Below are positions 39,389 to 41,058 of a stretch of 41,058 bases of DNA, piece by piece. Source of the stretch: an uncultured Eubacteriales bacterium (lineage in GTDB: Bacteria > Bacillota > Clostridia > Oscillospirales > Oscillospiraceae); contig URDK01000013.1 of assembly GCA_900546485.1 (NCBI GenBank), positions 1 to 41,058 on the forward strand, read 5' to 3'. Both the position numbers and the translations under genes were made by a program. The notes under the pieces were generated by a model that ran no database searches, was not told the DNA's origin, and saw nothing but the letters and a program-made list of their open reading frames with translations. Position 1 is the stretch's first letter, and every line of letters begins with the position of its first letter.

Positions 39389-39441
39389 AAAGAAAGAGGC
39401 CGTCTTCACAACCAATGGTTGTGAAGACGGCCTCTTTCTTT
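39389..39441 (+). terminator. Exceptionally long perfect hairpin terminator
   Basis: A 25-bp perfect inverted repeat (39389-39413 with 39417-39441) around a 3-nt AAT loop, ending in a TTTCTTT tract. It ends the LysR unit. The length far exceeds what termination needs. Confidence 0.85.
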
Positions 39442-39443
39442 GC

Positions 39444-39472
39444 TGTCAATGTTTCGACACACTTGTTATATT
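39444..39472 (+). promoter_or_regulatory. Tentative promoter and dyad before the flavoenzyme gene
   Basis: A -10-like TATATT (39467-39472) lies about 18 nt from a weak CTGTCA. A TGTC-N8-GACA dyad (39444-39459) overlaps the -35 region and could be a site for the adjacent LysR protein. Confidence 0.3.
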
Positions 39473-39513
39473 ATTGTCATACCAAGGCGGAACATGACCG
39501 CACATCTGAGGAA

Positions 39514-39541
39514 GAAGGAGGCTGCTTTTTAAGCAGGCATG
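39514..39541 (+). promoter_or_regulatory. Ribosome binding site separated from start codon by a hairpin
   Basis: AAGGAGG (39514-39520) is 18 nt from the first possible ATG (39539), too far in linear form. The intervening CTGCTT-TTT-AAGCAG (39522-39536) folds into a 6-bp stem that would bring the two close together. A TAA at 39530-39532 in frame rules out an earlier start. Confidence 0.55.
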
Positions 39542-41058
39542 AGTATGTACACTTGTAAGTATCCGAATCTGTTCAAACCTCTGAAGTTAGGAAACATTAT
39601 CCTTAGAAATCGCATATTCTCCGCACCCACTGGGTATTGCGACCTCACTCGCGAGAACATTGCCACGGAGCCTATGATGGCGTATTACGAAGCAAAGGCG
39701 CGCGGCGGTGCTGCAGTTGTGCATGTCGGCGAAGCGTACATTGACTCTAAGCACGGCGTCGACATAGAGAAGTACCTTGCGCTTGACACTGACGAATGCA
39801 TATCTCCGCTTGCGACGGTGGCCGACGCCATAGCGAAGCACGGCGCCGTACCCAGCATCGAGCTGATGCACGCCGGCATGTTCTCCAGCCAGTCCTACGT
39901 CGACGGCAACCAGATCTGGGCGCCGAGCGAGACTCATGTCTCCGGCACTAAGGCCGGCGAGCGCCTCCATGGCGCGGACATCCCCGAGATGCCCGAAGAG
40001 GTCATCTACGAGACCATAGAGAAGTACGCCGAGGCCGCCAAGCGCGTGCAGATGGCTGGCTTCAAGATGGTACTGCTCCACGGCGGCCACGGCTGGCTGC
40101 TCAACCAGTTCCTCTCCCCGCTGGTCAACCACCGCACCGACAAGTGGGGCGGCTCGCCCGAGAACCGCGCCCGCTTCGCGATCGCCGTCTGCGACCGCAT
40201 CAAGGAGGTCTGCGGCAAGAACTTCCTCATCGACTTCCGCATCAGCGCCGACGAGGTCAACTCGGTCGGCTACCATATCGACACCGGCATTGAGATCGCG
40301 AAGGCCATCGACGGCCACTGCGACATCATCCACTGCTCCTGCGGCAACCACGAGGTCATCGAGTCCTTCGTTGTCATGCACCCGTCGATGTTCCTGCCCG
40401 ACGGCGCGAACATGCGCTTTGCCGCTGAAATAAAGAATCACGTCAAGACCCCCGTCGCCACCGTCGGTGCGTTCAGCGACCCGGCCATGATGGACAAGAT
40501 CCTCGCCGAGGGCAAGGTGGACGTCATAGAGATCGCCCGCGGCCTCATCGCCGACCCCGACATGCCGAACAAGGCCCGTGCCGGCAAGGATTGCGACATC
40601 AACGAGTGCCTGCGCTGCTACACCTGCTTCAGCCAGCTCATCACGACCGGCCAGTACGGCTGCGCCATCAACCCGATCATCGGCCGCGAGCTTGAGAACA
40701 AGTACGACATCCCGCCTGCGCGCAAGTGTAAGGTCGTGGTCATCGGCGGCGGCATCGGCGGCATGGAGGCGGCTCTCGACTGCGCCAAGCGCGGACACAC
40801 CGTCACCCTCTTTGAGAAGGCCGACAGGCTCGGCGGCGTACTGCTCATCGAGGACGACGTCGCGTTCAAGAGCAAGCTCAAGCTGTACATCGAGCGTCAG
40901 GCGGCTCGCTGCCTGAACGACCCCGCCATCGACGTCAGGCTGAACACCGAGGCCACTCCGGAGCTTGTGAGTGCGCTCGAGCCCGACGCGGTCATCGCCT
41001 CGCTTGGCTCCAGGCCGGCGGTACCGACCTATCTCGAGGGTTGGGACGGTAAGAACGT
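39539..41058 (+). CDS. NADH:flavin oxidoreductase / 2-enoate or 2,4-dienoyl-CoA reductase family (partial, runs off window)
   Basis: An open frame from ATG 39539 (or ATG 39545) with 506 codons to the window end and no stop. The N-terminal old-yellow-enzyme barrel begins YPNLFKPLKLGNIILRNRIF and includes HGGHGWLLNQFLSP, NRTDKWGG-type (here HRTDKWGGSPENRARF) and EIARGLIADPDMP. A [4Fe-4S] site follows, CLRCYTC-x11-C (about residues 360-378). Then an FAD/NAD(P) domain with VVIGGGIGGMEAA and a cut second half. This architecture matches 2,4-dienoyl-CoA reductase, enoate reductase and trimethylamine dehydrogenase relatives, which include gut enzymes reducing unsaturated acids, bile acids or xenobiotics. 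Substrate unknown. The 3' end is missing from the window. Confidence 0.88.
   Translation, partial: MSMYTCKYPNLFKPLKLGNIILRNRIFSAPTGYCDLTRENIATEPMMAYYEAKARGGAAVVHVGEAYIDSKHGVDIEKYLALDTDECISPLATVADAIAKHGAVPSIELMHAGMFSSQSYVDGNQIWAPSETHVSGTKAGERLHGADIPEMPEEVIYETIEKYAEAAKRVQMAGFKMVLLHGGHGWLLNQFLSPLVNHRTDKWGGSPENRARFAIAVCDRIKEVCGKNFLIDFRISADEVNSVGYHIDTGIEIAKAIDGHCDIIHCSCGNHEVIESFVVMHPSMFLPDGANMRFAAEIKNHVKTPVATVGAFSDPAMMDKILAEGKVDVIEIARGLIADPDMPNKARAGKDCDINECLRCYTCFSQLITTGQYGCAINPIIGRELENKYDIPPARKCKVVVIGGGIGGMEAALDCAKRGHTVTLFEKADRLGGVLLIEDDVAFKSKLKLYIERQAARCLNDPAIDVRLNTEATPELVSALEPDAVIASLGSRPAVPTYLEGWDGKN

Overview
The window is a GC-rich chromosomal segment from an anaerobic Firmicute, most likely a clostridial gut bacterium of the Oscillospirales type. 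This is inferred from gene content, not from a marker gene. The evidence is the LL-diaminopimelate aminotransferase route to lysine and peptidoglycan, strong AGGAGG-type ribosome binding sites with frequent GTG and TTG starts, many 4Fe-4S proteins, a TelA/XpaC cluster, BlaI/BlaR-type regulation, and a 2-hydroxyacyl-CoA dehydratase-type locus. Nothing looks like a phage, plasmid, insertion sequence or CRISPR array.

Layout. 1-2.9 kb: a dapF-dapL-nagB operon (minus strand). 2.9-6.3 kb: a large iron-sulfur flavoprotein (paralog A) divergent from a HypA-like gene. 6.4-9.6 kb: an ABC importer (lipoprotein, permease, ATPase) behind a roughly 280-nt leader with its own promoter, a long hairpin and a terminator. 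9.6-10.5 kb: birA and tRNA-Thr(CGT). 10.5-10.97 kb: non-coding, with a run of DnaA-box-like 9-mers. 10.97-19.7 kb: a tight minus-strand operon uvrB-capA-polA-metallopeptidase/pseudophosphatase-rimI-tsaD-radC. 19.8-21.7 kb: acetyltransferase, DUF1275 membrane protein, LMW phosphatase. 21.7-25.3 kb: an XpaC-TelA-LemA-TPM envelope operon. 25.3-28.4 kb: a molybdenum hydroxylase with an RnfB-like ferredoxin. 28.6-29.4 kb: PhzF. 29.4-36.5 kb: a five-gene minus-strand operon divergent from a GntR regulator. 36.5-38.4 kb: a BlaI/BlaR pair with two visible operators. 38.4-41.06 kb: a LysR regulator and the start of an old-yellow-enzyme-type Fe-S flavoenzyme cut by the window edge.

The most unusual feature is the five-gene operon at 29457-35598. 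It encodes a ~920-residue fusion (winged-helix-like region, Fe-S domain, ferredoxin, GltD/NfnB-like flavoprotein, second ferredoxin), a HypA-like zinc protein, two HgdB/BcrB-type 2-hydroxyacyl-CoA dehydratase-family subunits and a 55-residue single-span membrane protein. No BcrA/HgdC-type activator ATPase and no hydrogenase gene lies in the window. A second copy of the flavoprotein plus HypA-like pair stands alone at 2964-6298. I infer a redox module in which the flavoprotein feeds electrons to the dehydratase-type subunits and the HypA-like protein serves it rather than a hydrogenase. This is a hypothesis from gene order and motifs. Most promoters listed were found by eye as -35/-10 pairs with 17-bp spacing.
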